DNA of 33,885 nucleotides, taken from the NCBI GenBank assembly GCA_049644265.1, contig JBARRO010000213.1, positions 1 to 33,885 on the forward strand, in the 5' to 3' direction. Below are positions 16,374 to 23,955 of this stretch, one piece after another. The stretch's first letter is position 1, and each line of letters begins with the position of its first letter. Under the pieces are notes generated by a model. That model was not told where the DNA came from. It saw only the letters and a list, made by a program, of their open reading frames with translations, and made no database searches. The position numbers and the translations under genes are program-made. The DNA is from JBARRO01 sp049644265 (GTDB lineage: Bacteria > Bacteroidota > Ignavibacteria > UBA10030).

Positions 16374-17705
16374 TTAATTATTCGAGACGAAACCATACCA
16401 GTTTACATCGGAACTGCTTTGCCTGAAAAGCTCCAGTTTTGCCCATCTCGAACCGAACCGGAACAACATCGAGAGTTTTGGGCTTGTTCCGACGTCTATT
16501 ATTTTGGGCGTCAGGCTCGTGGCGATGTCATTCGATGCACCCAAGACCAACGACCCGCCCGTATCGACGTACCATTGCGCTGAATACGGGCATACGTCGA
16601 TCGCGTTTTCTGAAACGGTAACTCGAAAAGACCCGGCGGCGCCGGTTCGAGCGATGGTGACGGAACTTGTTCCCAGGCCGGACCCCGTAGACAATGAAAC
16701 CACGGTTGTTCCGTCTGAGAAGTCTGTGGAACCAATAGGAACCAAATTAAGCCCGTGCGGTCCCACATCTCCTTTATCTCCCTTGTCGCCTTTCAATCCC
16801 TGAGTACCTTGAACTCCTTGGGTTCCCGGATCTCCCTTGTCGCCCTTCAATCCCTGAGAGCCTTGTGCTCCCGCATCTCCCTTGTCGCCTTTCAATCCTT
16901 GAGCACCTTGTGGTCCGAGGTCTCCTAGATCTCCTTTGTCGCCTTTCAATCCCTGAGAGCCTTGGACTCCTTGCACTCCCGGATCCCCCTTGTCGCCTTT
17001 GAGTCCGGAATCTCCCTTGTCGCCTTTCAATCCTTGAGCACCTTGTGGTCCGAGGTTTCCTAGATCTCCTTTGTCGCCCTTCAATCCCTGAGCGCCTTGG
17101 GTACCCGCATCTCCCTTGTCGCCCTTCAATCCCTGAGTGCCTTGGACTCCTTGCACTCCCGGATCTCCCTTGTCTCCCTTGAGTCCGGCATCTCCTTTAT
17201 CCCCCTTGTCGCCCTTCAATCCCTGAGCGCCTTGGGCTCCCGCATCTCCCTTGTCGCCTTTCAATCCTTGAGCGCCTTGTGGTCCGAGATCTCCGGGATT
17301 TCCTTTGTCTCCCTTCGGCCCGGGATTCTTCGCTGAATCCGCGACCATCGCATGAGAGGCGCTGAAACTGAACGCGACCGCACCAACTGGAAGGCGGGGA
17401 GAAAGTTCTGCGCCGTTGAACGTGACGCCGAGCGAATCGATCCGGTCAAACTGAAAGCCATTGGGAAATGGCCCGAGGTATGTGTGGAATAATCCATCGA
17501 TGACATGCAACGTCGATTGAGTGCTTGTCCATTCGGCGCGGTCTCCGCTATAGAGCGTAAAGACGAAGGTGGCTTCTCCGGTAAACAGGGCACCGTTGTT
17601 CTTGAGGATTCCCTGGTACGAAATCGTCCGGGATTGTTGCGCCTGAGCGAGGAGAGTCATCGCGAGAAGAAGGACGACAACCCCGAACAGTAGGCGAGTG
17701 TTCAT
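16374..17705 (-). CDS. Secreted collagen-like (Gly-X-Y) repeat protein
   Basis: A 443-residue protein with signal peptide (MNTRLLFGVVVLLLAMTLLA). Residues about 25-125 form an N-terminal beta domain (ISYQGILKNNGALFTGEATF...) that often precedes collagen repeats in FCB bacteria. Residues 129-320 are 64 uninterrupted Gly-X-Y triplets dominated by GLKGDKGD, GAQ, GVQ and GPQ, so a triple helix is expected; Lys-Gly-Asp triplets stabilise bacterial collagens that lack hydroxyproline. Residues 321-443 are a C-terminal globular domain, possibly for trimerisation or binding. GGAGG lies upstream of ATG 17705. No sorting domain is present, so retention outside the cell may rely on the co-encoded sorted protein or the globular ends. 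A fibrous surface or matrix role is inferred. Confidence 0.92.
   Translation of the reverse strand: MNTRLLFGVVVLLLAMTLLAQAQQSRTISYQGILKNNGALFTGEATFVFTLYSGDRAEWTSTQSTLHVIDGLFHTYLGPFPNGFQFDRIDSLGVTFNGAELSPRLPVGAVAFSFSASHAMVADSAKNPGPKGDKGNPGDLGPQGAQGLKGDKGDAGAQGAQGLKGDKGDKGDAGLKGDKGDPGVQGVQGTQGLKGDKGDAGTQGAQGLKGDKGDLGNLGPQGAQGLKGDKGDSGLKGDKGDPGVQGVQGSQGLKGDKGDLGDLGPQGAQGLKGDKGDAGAQGSQGLKGDKGDPGTQGVQGTQGLKGDKGDKGDVGPHGLNLVPIGSTDFSDGTTVVSLSTGSGLGTSSVTIARTGAAGSFRVTVSENAIDVCPYSAQWYVDTGGSLVLGASNDIATSLTPKIIDVGTSPKLSMLFRFGSRWAKLELFRQSSSDVNWYGFVSNN
16746..17321 (-). repeat. Collagen-coding repeat array
   Basis: DNA of the Gly-X-Y region. Superimposed on the 9-base period are longer blocks: a unit encoding GLKGDKGD is repeated about a dozen times with spacers such as GPQGAQ, GVQGTQ and GVQGSQ, and some blocks of 80-100 bases recur nearly identically. 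Such an array can expand or contract by recombination, so the length may vary between strains. Confidence 0.85.
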
Positions 17706-18551
17706 GATAACCTCCGTGACCCTGCGGTTCGGCAGACGTAGTGGATGGTGTTGGGAAGAGGCCTCTGCCGTCGGTCATGATTCCAATTGCTTCAAACTTT
17801 GCCATCGTTTGATGGCGTTCATTCTTGAAGAGAACCTACGAGGATCTTGCGCATTGCTCTGCAACATCACAAGCGTGAAAAAGTTATATTCTCAAGAGAA
17901 GAATGTCTATGACATTTATCAATTTGAATGTGGCAATAGGAACCACTATCATGTATTTTTTTTGTTCTCACATTTGAGAATCGCAAACGACGTTTACGTA
18001 CTGAAACACTTTTTACTCCCGCCAAGGAAATGTCAGGAACAACAATCGTGCCTTTGACAAGAATTCGCAATCCAGGTCGGCTGTGTCTGTGCGAGCCTTT
18101 ATTGGAAGAAAGCTGTGGAGGTGCTCAATAGGCGCACGCTCCAAGGCGTGTTCATTATTGGGAATGAGAATACCGTAGTAGGAAGTGATCCGCGCTTTCT
18201 CAGAAACGAGAAGAAGGGCCGTTCACTAAAACGAATGACAACACAGGGGAGGGAGGGTTTGGGATCTACGCGGTGAAAGTTCGGTTCAATTCCCACGGAA
18301 AGGTCTTTCCCCGTAGCTCTGATCCGCAAGAACTCGTGTTCTAGGTGCGAGAGAAAAAGGAGGGTTGAAAGTGAGATAAATAATCAGTGGGCGGTCGCAC
18401 GGAAATCGCTGCAGCGAGGCTTCAGCCAAATCTTCGCACCGCTCCAACTACTAGTGAAGCCATCTCTTCCACCATTCCACGCTCTTGCTCTCATCCGGAA
18501 CGCTGTACGGGAGGAAGTTTCTGAGAAGGAATCTCTCATTGCGATGTGAAT
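17706..18551. other. 846-base stretch without a convincing gene
   Basis: Between the collagen-like gene and the LysE-type gene, both on the minus strand. The half next to the collagen gene is AT-rich and probably its leader and promoter region. Near 18190-18345 a plus-strand frame reads like the end of a protein (FGIYAVKVRFNSHGKVFP then DPQELVF and stop) but is closed upstream by a stop after about 50 codons; it may be an eroded gene. No RNA gene or repeat was recognised. Confidence 0.5.
17883..17909 (-). promoter_or_regulatory. Possible promoter of the collagen-like operon
   Basis: On the minus strand TAGACA (17909-17904) and TATAAC (17888-17883) are each one base from the sigma70 consensus, separated by 15 bases, which is shorter than ideal. 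It lies about 180 bases upstream of ATG 17705. Confidence 0.3.
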
Positions 18552-19175
18552 CTACAAGCCCCGAAGACTACTCCCGGCTGCAATGACGCCCAGGACAATA
18601 AGGATGAACCCGGCAATCTTGTTAATGATCGATAGCATACGGTCTGAAAGTCTTCCTCGAATCTGGTGTGCAATACTTGCGAGCAACGAAAACCAAAGAA
18701 GGGAGCCCACAAACACGCCCGAAACGATAAGGAGGAGCACAGCGGTATTTCCCCCGATGTTCCTAATGCCGATCGCCGAGAGCATTGCGGTGAAGCCAAA
18801 TAGGGGGAGTGGATTGGTGAGAGCGAGCAGAAATGTCGACACGAAAATCCGCGTATGCTCAAACTTGTTGGTGGTGATGATGCGGGAAGCTGCATTGGAA
18901 CGCATGGTGAAGGTGCCAATGGCAATCACAGCAATTCCGCCGCAGAATCGTATCCAGTACTGTTCGAGAGCGACAAAATCAGCAATAATGTTGATGCTGA
19001 AAATCCCTATTGTCACGTAGACAATATCTGCGGTGGCGCCGCCCAATCCTGTCATGATCCCCTGCTTCCTGCCAAATGTCAGCGCCCGTCGAATACAAAG
19101 CATGCCGATCGGCCCTATCGGCATCGCCGTGATAAAGCCAACAGCGATTCCTTCGAAGAAATAGAGAAGAGACAT
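18552..19175 (-). CDS. LysE/RhtB-family amino-acid exporter-like membrane protein
   Basis: A 207-residue inner-membrane protein with about six hydrophobic helices. The start VGFITAMPIGPIGMLCIRRA carries the family's GxxxxxxPGP-like motif near the N-terminus, a further motif LALTNPLPLFGFTAM matches the usual NPK/NP segment in helix 4, and SGVFVGSLLWFSLLASIA ends the second half. Members export amino acids or other small metabolites. The segment usually reading NPKA has NPLP here, so substrate choice may differ. The gene follows the DJ-1/PfpI gene by 24 bases on the same strand, so both are probably co-transcribed. No strong ribosome site is seen before ATG 19175. Confidence 0.85.
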   Translation of the reverse strand: MSLLYFFEGIAVGFITAMPIGPIGMLCIRRALTFGRKQGIMTGLGGATADIVYVTIGIFSINIIADFVALEQYWIRFCGGIAVIAIGTFTMRSNAASRIITTNKFEHTRIFVSTFLLALTNPLPLFGFTAMLSAIGIRNIGGNTAVLLLIVSGVFVGSLLWFSLLASIAHQIRGRLSDRMLSIINKIAGFILIVLGVIAAGSSLRGL

Positions 19176-19199
19176 CGTCGTTCTCAGAATGAAAAGGAC

Positions 19200-19739
19200 T
19201 CAGCCCTTCTGTTGCCTGAGCTTGTCCATTATTTCCCGCATGAACGCCGGCAGGTCCATCGGCCAGCGTGATGTGATAAGATTGCCATCCACCACGACTT
19301 CCTTATCCTCCCAGATTCCGCCGGCAGCCTTGATGTCTTCGGGCACACCATCGTGCCAGAAGGAGGTGAGATGCCGGTTCTTAATGACATTGGAGGAAGC
19401 GAGCGTCCAGGGACCATGGCAAATTGAAGCTACGAGTTTGTCCTTTTCAAAGAACGATTTGGTGATTTCCTGCGCTTTTTTGATCTTTCGGACTGTTGCC
19501 GGAGCTCCATCTGGAAACCCTCCAGGTATGATCAGTAAATCATACCTGTCAGGATCAACTTCGTCAATGGTAAGTGAGGGTTTGATGCTGTATCCGTGCT
19601 CTCCGCTGATTTCCTTCTTGTTCGGTGCGGCCACGTCAACGCGCCAGCCTGCTTCGAGAAGGCGGAATAGCGGAAAGAACAATTCCATATCCTCGAACTT
19701 ATCGGCTGTGAGGATAACGGCGTTTTTGCCTGAGTGCAT
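19200..19739 (-). CDS. DJ-1/PfpI-family protein (class I glutamine amidotransferase-like)
   Basis: A 179-residue cytoplasmic protein of the PfpI/YhbO group. The nucleophile Cys107 lies in ASICHGPW with His108 beside it, and the acidic partner Glu16 is in KFEDMEL; DLLIIPGGFPDGAP is the usual pre-nucleophile segment. Members are reported as proteases, glyoxalases or protein/nucleotide deglycases and commonly protect against carbonyl or oxidative stress; the activity cannot be assigned from sequence. AAAGGA precedes ATG 19739 by 8 bases. It sits between the MFS and LysE-type transporter genes in one direction. Confidence 0.9.
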   Translation of the reverse strand: MHSGKNAVILTADKFEDMELFFPLFRLLEAGWRVDVAAPNKKEISGEHGYSIKPSLTIDEVDPDRYDLLIIPGGFPDGAPATVRKIKKAQEITKSFFEKDKLVASICHGPWTLASSNVIKNRHLTSFWHDGVPEDIKAAGGIWEDKEVVVDGNLITSRWPMDLPAFMREIMDKLRQQKG

Positions 19740-19811
19740 TTGTGGATGTCCTTTCAGTTATTTGTTGGATGGTGATGGACCTCGTGTCTCGAAGCTTTCG
19801 ACTGCGTTGCC

Positions 19812-19829
19812 GAACGCTTTGATGCGTTC
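19812..19829. repeat. Small perfect inverted repeat between MFS and DJ-1/PfpI genes
   Basis: GAACGC and GCGTTC flank a 6-base spacer; a second palindrome, TCGAA-GCT-TTCGA, lies at 19789-19801. Neither is followed by a T-run on the minus strand, so they look more like a regulator site or RNA stem than a terminator. Confidence 0.35.
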
Positions 19830-19838
19830 CTTCATCTA

Positions 19839-21071
19839 TTATAGGGAACTCAATTGAGGCCTGCTGCGATACAAGAGCACGCCGAACGCCGCCACTGTAG
19901 AAAAAGCAGCCCCGGCCAGAAACGTGGCGGATGGACCATACGAATTCCAGAGAGCTCCGGCAATGACGCTTGCCAGCATGAGTGCAACTCCGCTCACCAG
20001 ATTGAAAACACCAAATGCCGTTCCGAGGAGTTCCTCGGGCGCCGTGTCAGCGACAAGTTTTGCCAGAAGGCCCTGGGTGAGTGCCATATGCAGGCCCCAG
20101 AGCGCGGCTCCGACGAATGACATAATCGCTCCTTGCGCTGCCGCGAGAACCAGGTCTGAGACGACCAAAAGAAGGAGTCCGACCAGCAGCAGTGTCCGGG
20201 CGCTCAGACGGTCTGCGGCTGCACCGGCTGGGTATGCAAAAAGAGCGTAGAAAACATTCATCACGATCATGACCACGGGCACGTAGCCGATGGGGAGCCC
20301 GACATCTTGTGCGCGAAGGACCAGGAATGCTTCGCTGAATCGTGCGAGAGTGAATATCGCTCCGAGCAATACGATGAGCCAGTAGCGTAACGAAAGGCGT
20401 TTTGCGTCGGCCAGCCTGATTGGAGTCCGAAGCCTTCCGCCAGAAACGTGTTCGGGTTCCCTCACGTAGGTGGCAAGCAACGCAACGGCAATGAACGCCG
20501 GGAGTACCGCGACCCACATGACGCTCCGGATGTTGTCGGTGAGCCAGGCCATCGCGACCACCGCAAGAAGGGGACCAAGAAAGGCTCCCACCGAATCAAG
20601 CGCCTGCCGCAATCCGTACGCAGCGCCGCGCAGGGCCAGAGGCGTAATCTCCGCGACAAGCGCATCACGTGGGGCACCCCGGATTCCTTTTCCCACCCGG
20701 TCGATGAATCTGGCTCCGAACACCCACCCGATCGAATTTGCGAGAGGGAAAATGGGCTTCGTGAATGCAGCGAGTGTATACCCGAATACCATCAGAAATT
20801 TACGCCTTCGAAGGAAATCGCTGAGTGCGCCAGAGAAGACCTTGGTTATGGCGGCAGTCGCTTCGGCCACACCTTCAACAATCCCGATCGTCATCATGGA
20901 GACTCCAAGAGTTGTCGCCATGAACACAGGCAGGAGACTGTGGATCAACTCCGAGGATGTGTCCATGAACAGCGACGCCAGGCCCATAGCCCAGATGCCC
21001 CCGGGCAAGGAACGAATTGTTGTCAGCTTGGGGGACAACCATCCCGGCTTTTTGTGAATTGTGTCACTCAT
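19839..21071 (-). CDS. Major facilitator superfamily transporter
   Basis: A 410-residue inner-membrane transporter with about 12 hydrophobic helices in two halves split by a hydrophilic loop near 205-230. The MFS loop 2-3 motif appears as GALSDFLRRRKFLM, and a positively charged FIDRVGKGIRGAPRDALVAE follows helix 4, wording common in a drug/unknown-substrate MFS group of environmental bacteria. The C-terminal half has WGLHMALTQGLLAKLVAD and GTAFGVFNLVSG. The substrate is unknown. It lies divergently from the 21396 operon. It ends 99 bases before the DJ-1/PfpI gene, with inverted repeats in between, so coupling to that gene is uncertain. Confidence 0.9.
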   Translation of the reverse strand: MSDTIHKKPGWLSPKLTTIRSLPGGIWAMGLASLFMDTSSELIHSLLPVFMATTLGVSMMTIGIVEGVAEATAAITKVFSGALSDFLRRRKFLMVFGYTLAAFTKPIFPLANSIGWVFGARFIDRVGKGIRGAPRDALVAEITPLALRGAAYGLRQALDSVGAFLGPLLAVVAMAWLTDNIRSVMWVAVLPAFIAVALLATYVREPEHVSGGRLRTPIRLADAKRLSLRYWLIVLLGAIFTLARFSEAFLVLRAQDVGLPIGYVPVVMIVMNVFYALFAYPAGAAADRLSARTLLLVGLLLLVVSDLVLAAAQGAIMSFVGAALWGLHMALTQGLLAKLVADTAPEELLGTAFGVFNLVSGVALMLASVIAGALWNSYGPSATFLAGAAFSTVAAFGVLLYRSRPQLSSL

Positions 21072-21395
21072 CCTTTCTCATCTTCCCGCTCAAATGCCTA
21101 GGGGGTTTCGGTGTAATGTAAGGAATTCTGTCGGGAGTTTTGTCGATCAGGTCACTTGATTGAATGATGCATTTGTGAGAAAACTGAACTCCTTTGAGAT
21201 CACTCATTCTCTCCACATCCCACAAAGATTGAGTATCCCTCCTCATCCTCTTCTGATTTCTATCTCTAGTTGACATTCTACATCATTTTCAATATGATAT
21301 GTCCCTGACAGGTTGAAGGGGGCGTTGTATCGATTCTGTCAGCCTCTTTTTTTGCCACTGCCGCCCGAACCGCTGATCAAAACACTTCCCTCCAT
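21072..21395. other. 324-base divergent intergenic region
   Basis: Separates the MFS gene (minus) from the caspase-fold operon (plus). It contains a strong plus-strand promoter (21270-21298, listed separately) and an AT-rich leader. A 70-codon minus-strand frame at 21064-21276 overlaps the MFS start and is probably chance. Confidence 0.55.
21270..21298 (+). promoter_or_regulatory. Sigma70-like promoter of the caspase-fold operon
   Basis: TTGACA (21270-21275, perfect) and TATGAT (21293-21298, one mismatch) are spaced by exactly 17 bases. Transcription would start near 21305, leaving a leader of about 90 bases before ATG 21396. It is the best promoter match I saw in the window. Confidence 0.65.
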
Positions 21396-23219
21396 ATGAA
21401 ATCGATGTTCCCTCGTTTTGGCGTGGCATTCATCATTTTCTCGAGTCTGTTATTTCCCACCGAAACGAGAAGCCAACAGACAAATCTGTCCATCGCGCCT
21501 GCCATCGACAGTCTGATGGAGCGCCTGATCGGCAACCCGAACAATCCCGATCTCGAGTCCAGGATCATCGATGCCTATCTGCAGTCTGTGAACCCTGAGC
21601 TCGCCCTCCTCGAAATCTCGTATGCCGAGGCGCTGAACCAGCTTGGAAGTGAAGGGGTTCAGATGAAAGGCAGGGTCCAGGCGGGGTTGGAGCAGATCCA
21701 ACCGGCTCTCAAGACGTTGCAGCTTGCCTACCTGCAAGCGCCCCGGGACGAGTCGCTGCTGCTCATCAGTATTCTCGAGTATGCGCGAGGCCAGAAGGAA
21801 CGGGGGAACGATCAGCTGCAAAGACTTTCAAGCCGAATACCCGGACTTTCGGCGCAGCTTCTTCAGCAATACGAGAAGTTCTACCTGAATGGGAGAACCG
21901 CCGTCGCCAGGGGGATCGCCGATGCGATGAAGGATCTTGATCCCGTCTCGTATGAAACCTATTTCCCCCACCCTCAGATTTCCCTGCTCTCACCGGCCGA
22001 TAATTTTTCAACCGAAGCGTCGCAGACTTCAGTCATCTTCGAGGTGAAGCATGTTCGTCCGGTGAAGACCATCAAGCTTGGCGGAAAGAATGTCTATGAC
22101 CGGGGAGACGAACCCGTCCAATCCGTTGATGAAAATTTCTTCAAGAGTTTCAGCGAGCTTGTTCCTCTCTCCGAAGGGAAGAACTCTATTCCCGTCAGTG
22201 CGGTGGATGTGTTTGGCTTCGAGTCGGTGGTTCCCCTGACCATCAACGGAATCAACTTCAACAGAGTGGCGGGCTGGTCTTCACCGATGTCGGACTCGCT
22301 GGGCCAGCAATTTCGATCGCTGCGAAGCTACATCCCCGAGCCGGAGCTGCTTGTTCGCAAAAGCTCCGCGTATCGTGTCCTGGTAATTTCCGGTGGCGGA
22401 AACGATTCCCTGACACGGGTCGACAGAGGTCTTCTCATGTACGACGCCATGACCCATGCCTACAGCGGTCTTGCCAACCCGGCGAATGCAAAAATCCTCC
22501 TTGGTCAGCGTGTCAGCTCACAGAACATTTCCCTCATTACCAGTGACTGGCTGGTAAAGAGCGCCACGTTTCAGAGCGTCACGTTGATCTTCCTTTCGGG
22601 CGCATGGACAATCTCGCCGGGTCAATGGATGCTCCAGGACTCGTATGGTCAGCAAGTCAATTTTAAGCCGATCCTCGAACAACTTGGACAAGTGGCAACC
22701 GCCGGGGTTGTGGTTGTCATCGATGGTTCGATCGATCGTCGGACGGATTTCGAAGCGGGTTTGCGAAACATTGTCGCCGCAAGCACGATTCCTATTCAGA
22801 TTCTCCTGACGCCGGAAGGCACAACCTGGCCCTCGGGCTTGGTTCGAGCTCTGGCGGTCGTCGATACCTCGGTGGACCCACGAATCGGAACTGATCTGTT
22901 CTCGCTCACCCAGGTCTCGTCTAAGATTGGAGGGACTGTCATCTCAAAGGAGGCGTCAGCGGGCATTGTCTTGCTCAGGAGCCCGGCGTTGAAGATGCGA
23001 CAGGCCTACGACAGAATGCTCGTTCAGCTTGATGAACAACTCAGCAACCAACGATCATCGCCTGCCATCAAAAAGAAGATTATGGATTTTTGCAAAGACT
23101 GGCGCCGCTACAACGAGGTATCGAGATTCCTGAGCGCTCAGTTGTCTCTCGCTGATTTTATCGTCCGCGCGGACGAATTTCTGAGTCGAACTACGGAGTC
23201 GGGCCTTGAAACGAAGTAG
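21396..23219 (+). CDS. Exported protein with helical repeats, Ig-like domain and inactive caspase-like domain
   Basis: A 607-residue exported protein (signal segment FGVAFIIFSSLLFP, then RSQQ). Residues about 30-190 are helical, TPR-like; about 195-290 look like a beta-sandwich (ISLLSPADNFSTEASQT, IPVSAVDVFGFE). From 326 the order of caspase-fold (peptidase C14) elements is followed: YRVLVISGG, then NISLITSDWLVKSATFQS, TLIFLSGAW (396-404) and VVVVIDGSIDRR (about 439-450). In active members these read SGHG and DACHSG; here the catalytic His is Ala403 and the Cys position is Gly, so proteolysis is not expected. It would be a periplasmic pseudo-enzyme. ATG 21396 lacks a ribosome site (ATG 21405 is similar). 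It overlaps the next gene by 14 bases. Confidence 0.8.
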   Translation: MKSMFPRFGVAFIIFSSLLFPTETRSQQTNLSIAPAIDSLMERLIGNPNNPDLESRIIDAYLQSVNPELALLEISYAEALNQLGSEGVQMKGRVQAGLEQIQPALKTLQLAYLQAPRDESLLLISILEYARGQKERGNDQLQRLSSRIPGLSAQLLQQYEKFYLNGRTAVARGIADAMKDLDPVSYETYFPHPQISLLSPADNFSTEASQTSVIFEVKHVRPVKTIKLGGKNVYDRGDEPVQSVDENFFKSFSELVPLSEGKNSIPVSAVDVFGFESVVPLTINGINFNRVAGWSSPMSDSLGQQFRSLRSYIPEPELLVRKSSAYRVLVISGGGNDSLTRVDRGLLMYDAMTHAYSGLANPANAKILLGQRVSSQNISLITSDWLVKSATFQSVTLIFLSGAWTISPGQWMLQDSYGQQVNFKPILEQLGQVATAGVVVVIDGSIDRRTDFEAGLRNIVAASTIPIQILLTPEGTTWPSGLVRALAVVDTSVDPRIGTDLFSLTQVSSKIGGTVISKEASAGIVLLRSPALKMRQAYDRMLVQLDEQLSNQRSSPAIKKKIMDFCKDWRRYNEVSRFLSAQLSLADFIVRADEFLSRTTESGLETK

Positions 23220-23955
23220 AGTCCTTCTGGCATTTGCGGTCCTGGCCGGCGGGGTCCAACATCTGAGCAGTCAATCAGTCACGGCGATCAATATGATGAT
23301 CGTGGGATCGGAGGGGAGCGAGTCCGTGCGAGCCAAGGGAGCAGAAAGTCGGCTTGATGACCTTCAGGAATACCTGACCGCTTCACTGGGGGGACGATCG
23401 AAGAACGTCATTGTCCTTCCTTTGTCGAAGCAAGCTTCTCCATTCCCCACCATTGCGACTGCTTACTCGACGAGCGATTCAACAGATCTTCTCGTAGCTG
23501 TCTGGATGGGTCCGTGGCAAAGAAACGAAAAAATCCAGGAGCGTTCGGAACTCCTTACGGGCCAAAAGTCCAGGATTCAGGCCGAGTATCTGCTCAACTT
23601 TGCGACGTTTGCTCCTTCGAAAAGCATGCTGATGTTCATCGTCGCCCCTCAACAGTTCGCTTTTCCTGAGATGATTCTCAAGAATCCCAATGCACCGATG
23701 ACGAGTGGAGGAAAATACATTGTCGTGGTCAAGCCGGCCGCAGGAATGGATTTTGACGGACTCATGGACGCGTTTGAAGATATTCTCAAGGATATGCCGA
23801 AGTCCGCACCAATGGACGCAAACAAGGATGGCTGGGTGACCGTTTCGGAATGGCTCCGCGACTTCATGAACAAAAGCCGTGCACAGAACCTGACGCTCAC
23901 TATGAGCCAGGTTGCGAAGTTTCCGGACTTTCGAATCCTGGAGGCAAAGCCATGA
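23206..23955 (+). CDS. Small exported protein resembling an inactive C13/clan-CD protease, with EF-hand loop
   Basis: A 249-residue exported protein (signal peptide up to about HLSSQ). Its order of elements mirrors C13-like caspase-fold proteins: a first strand INMMIVGSEGSE, a helix LDDLQEYLTASL, NVIVLPLS, a strand LLVAVWMGPWQ where active members have GHG, a second strand MLMFIVAPQQF where the nucleophile would be, KYIVVVKPAAG, and a C-terminal DANKDGWVTVSE (204-215), which fits the EF-hand calcium loop common at this place in the family. Both catalytic positions are changed, so it should be inactive. TTG 23206 is chosen because GGAG (23195-23198) precedes it; it overlaps the previous gene, and its stop overlaps the next (ATGA). 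Confidence 0.75.
   Translation: MKRSRVLLAFAVLAGGVQHLSSQSVTAINMMIVGSEGSESVRAKGAESRLDDLQEYLTASLGGRSKNVIVLPLSKQASPFPTIATAYSTSDSTDLLVAVWMGPWQRNEKIQERSELLTGQKSRIQAEYLLNFATFAPSKSMLMFIVAPQQFAFPEMILKNPNAPMTSGGKYIVVVKPAAGMDFDGLMDAFEDILKDMPKSAPMDANKDGWVTVSEWLRDFMNKSRAQNLTLTMSQVAKFPDFRILEAKP

Noticed and set aside
16746..17321. Periodic repeats suggestive of a CRISPR-like array
   Set aside because: The period is a multiple of 9 bases and encodes continuous Gly-X-Y triplets; no constant repeat with unique spacers.
21064..21276. 70-codon minus-strand frame upstream of the MFS gene
   Set aside because: No ribosome site or family pattern, overlaps the promoter region and the MFS start; could be chance.
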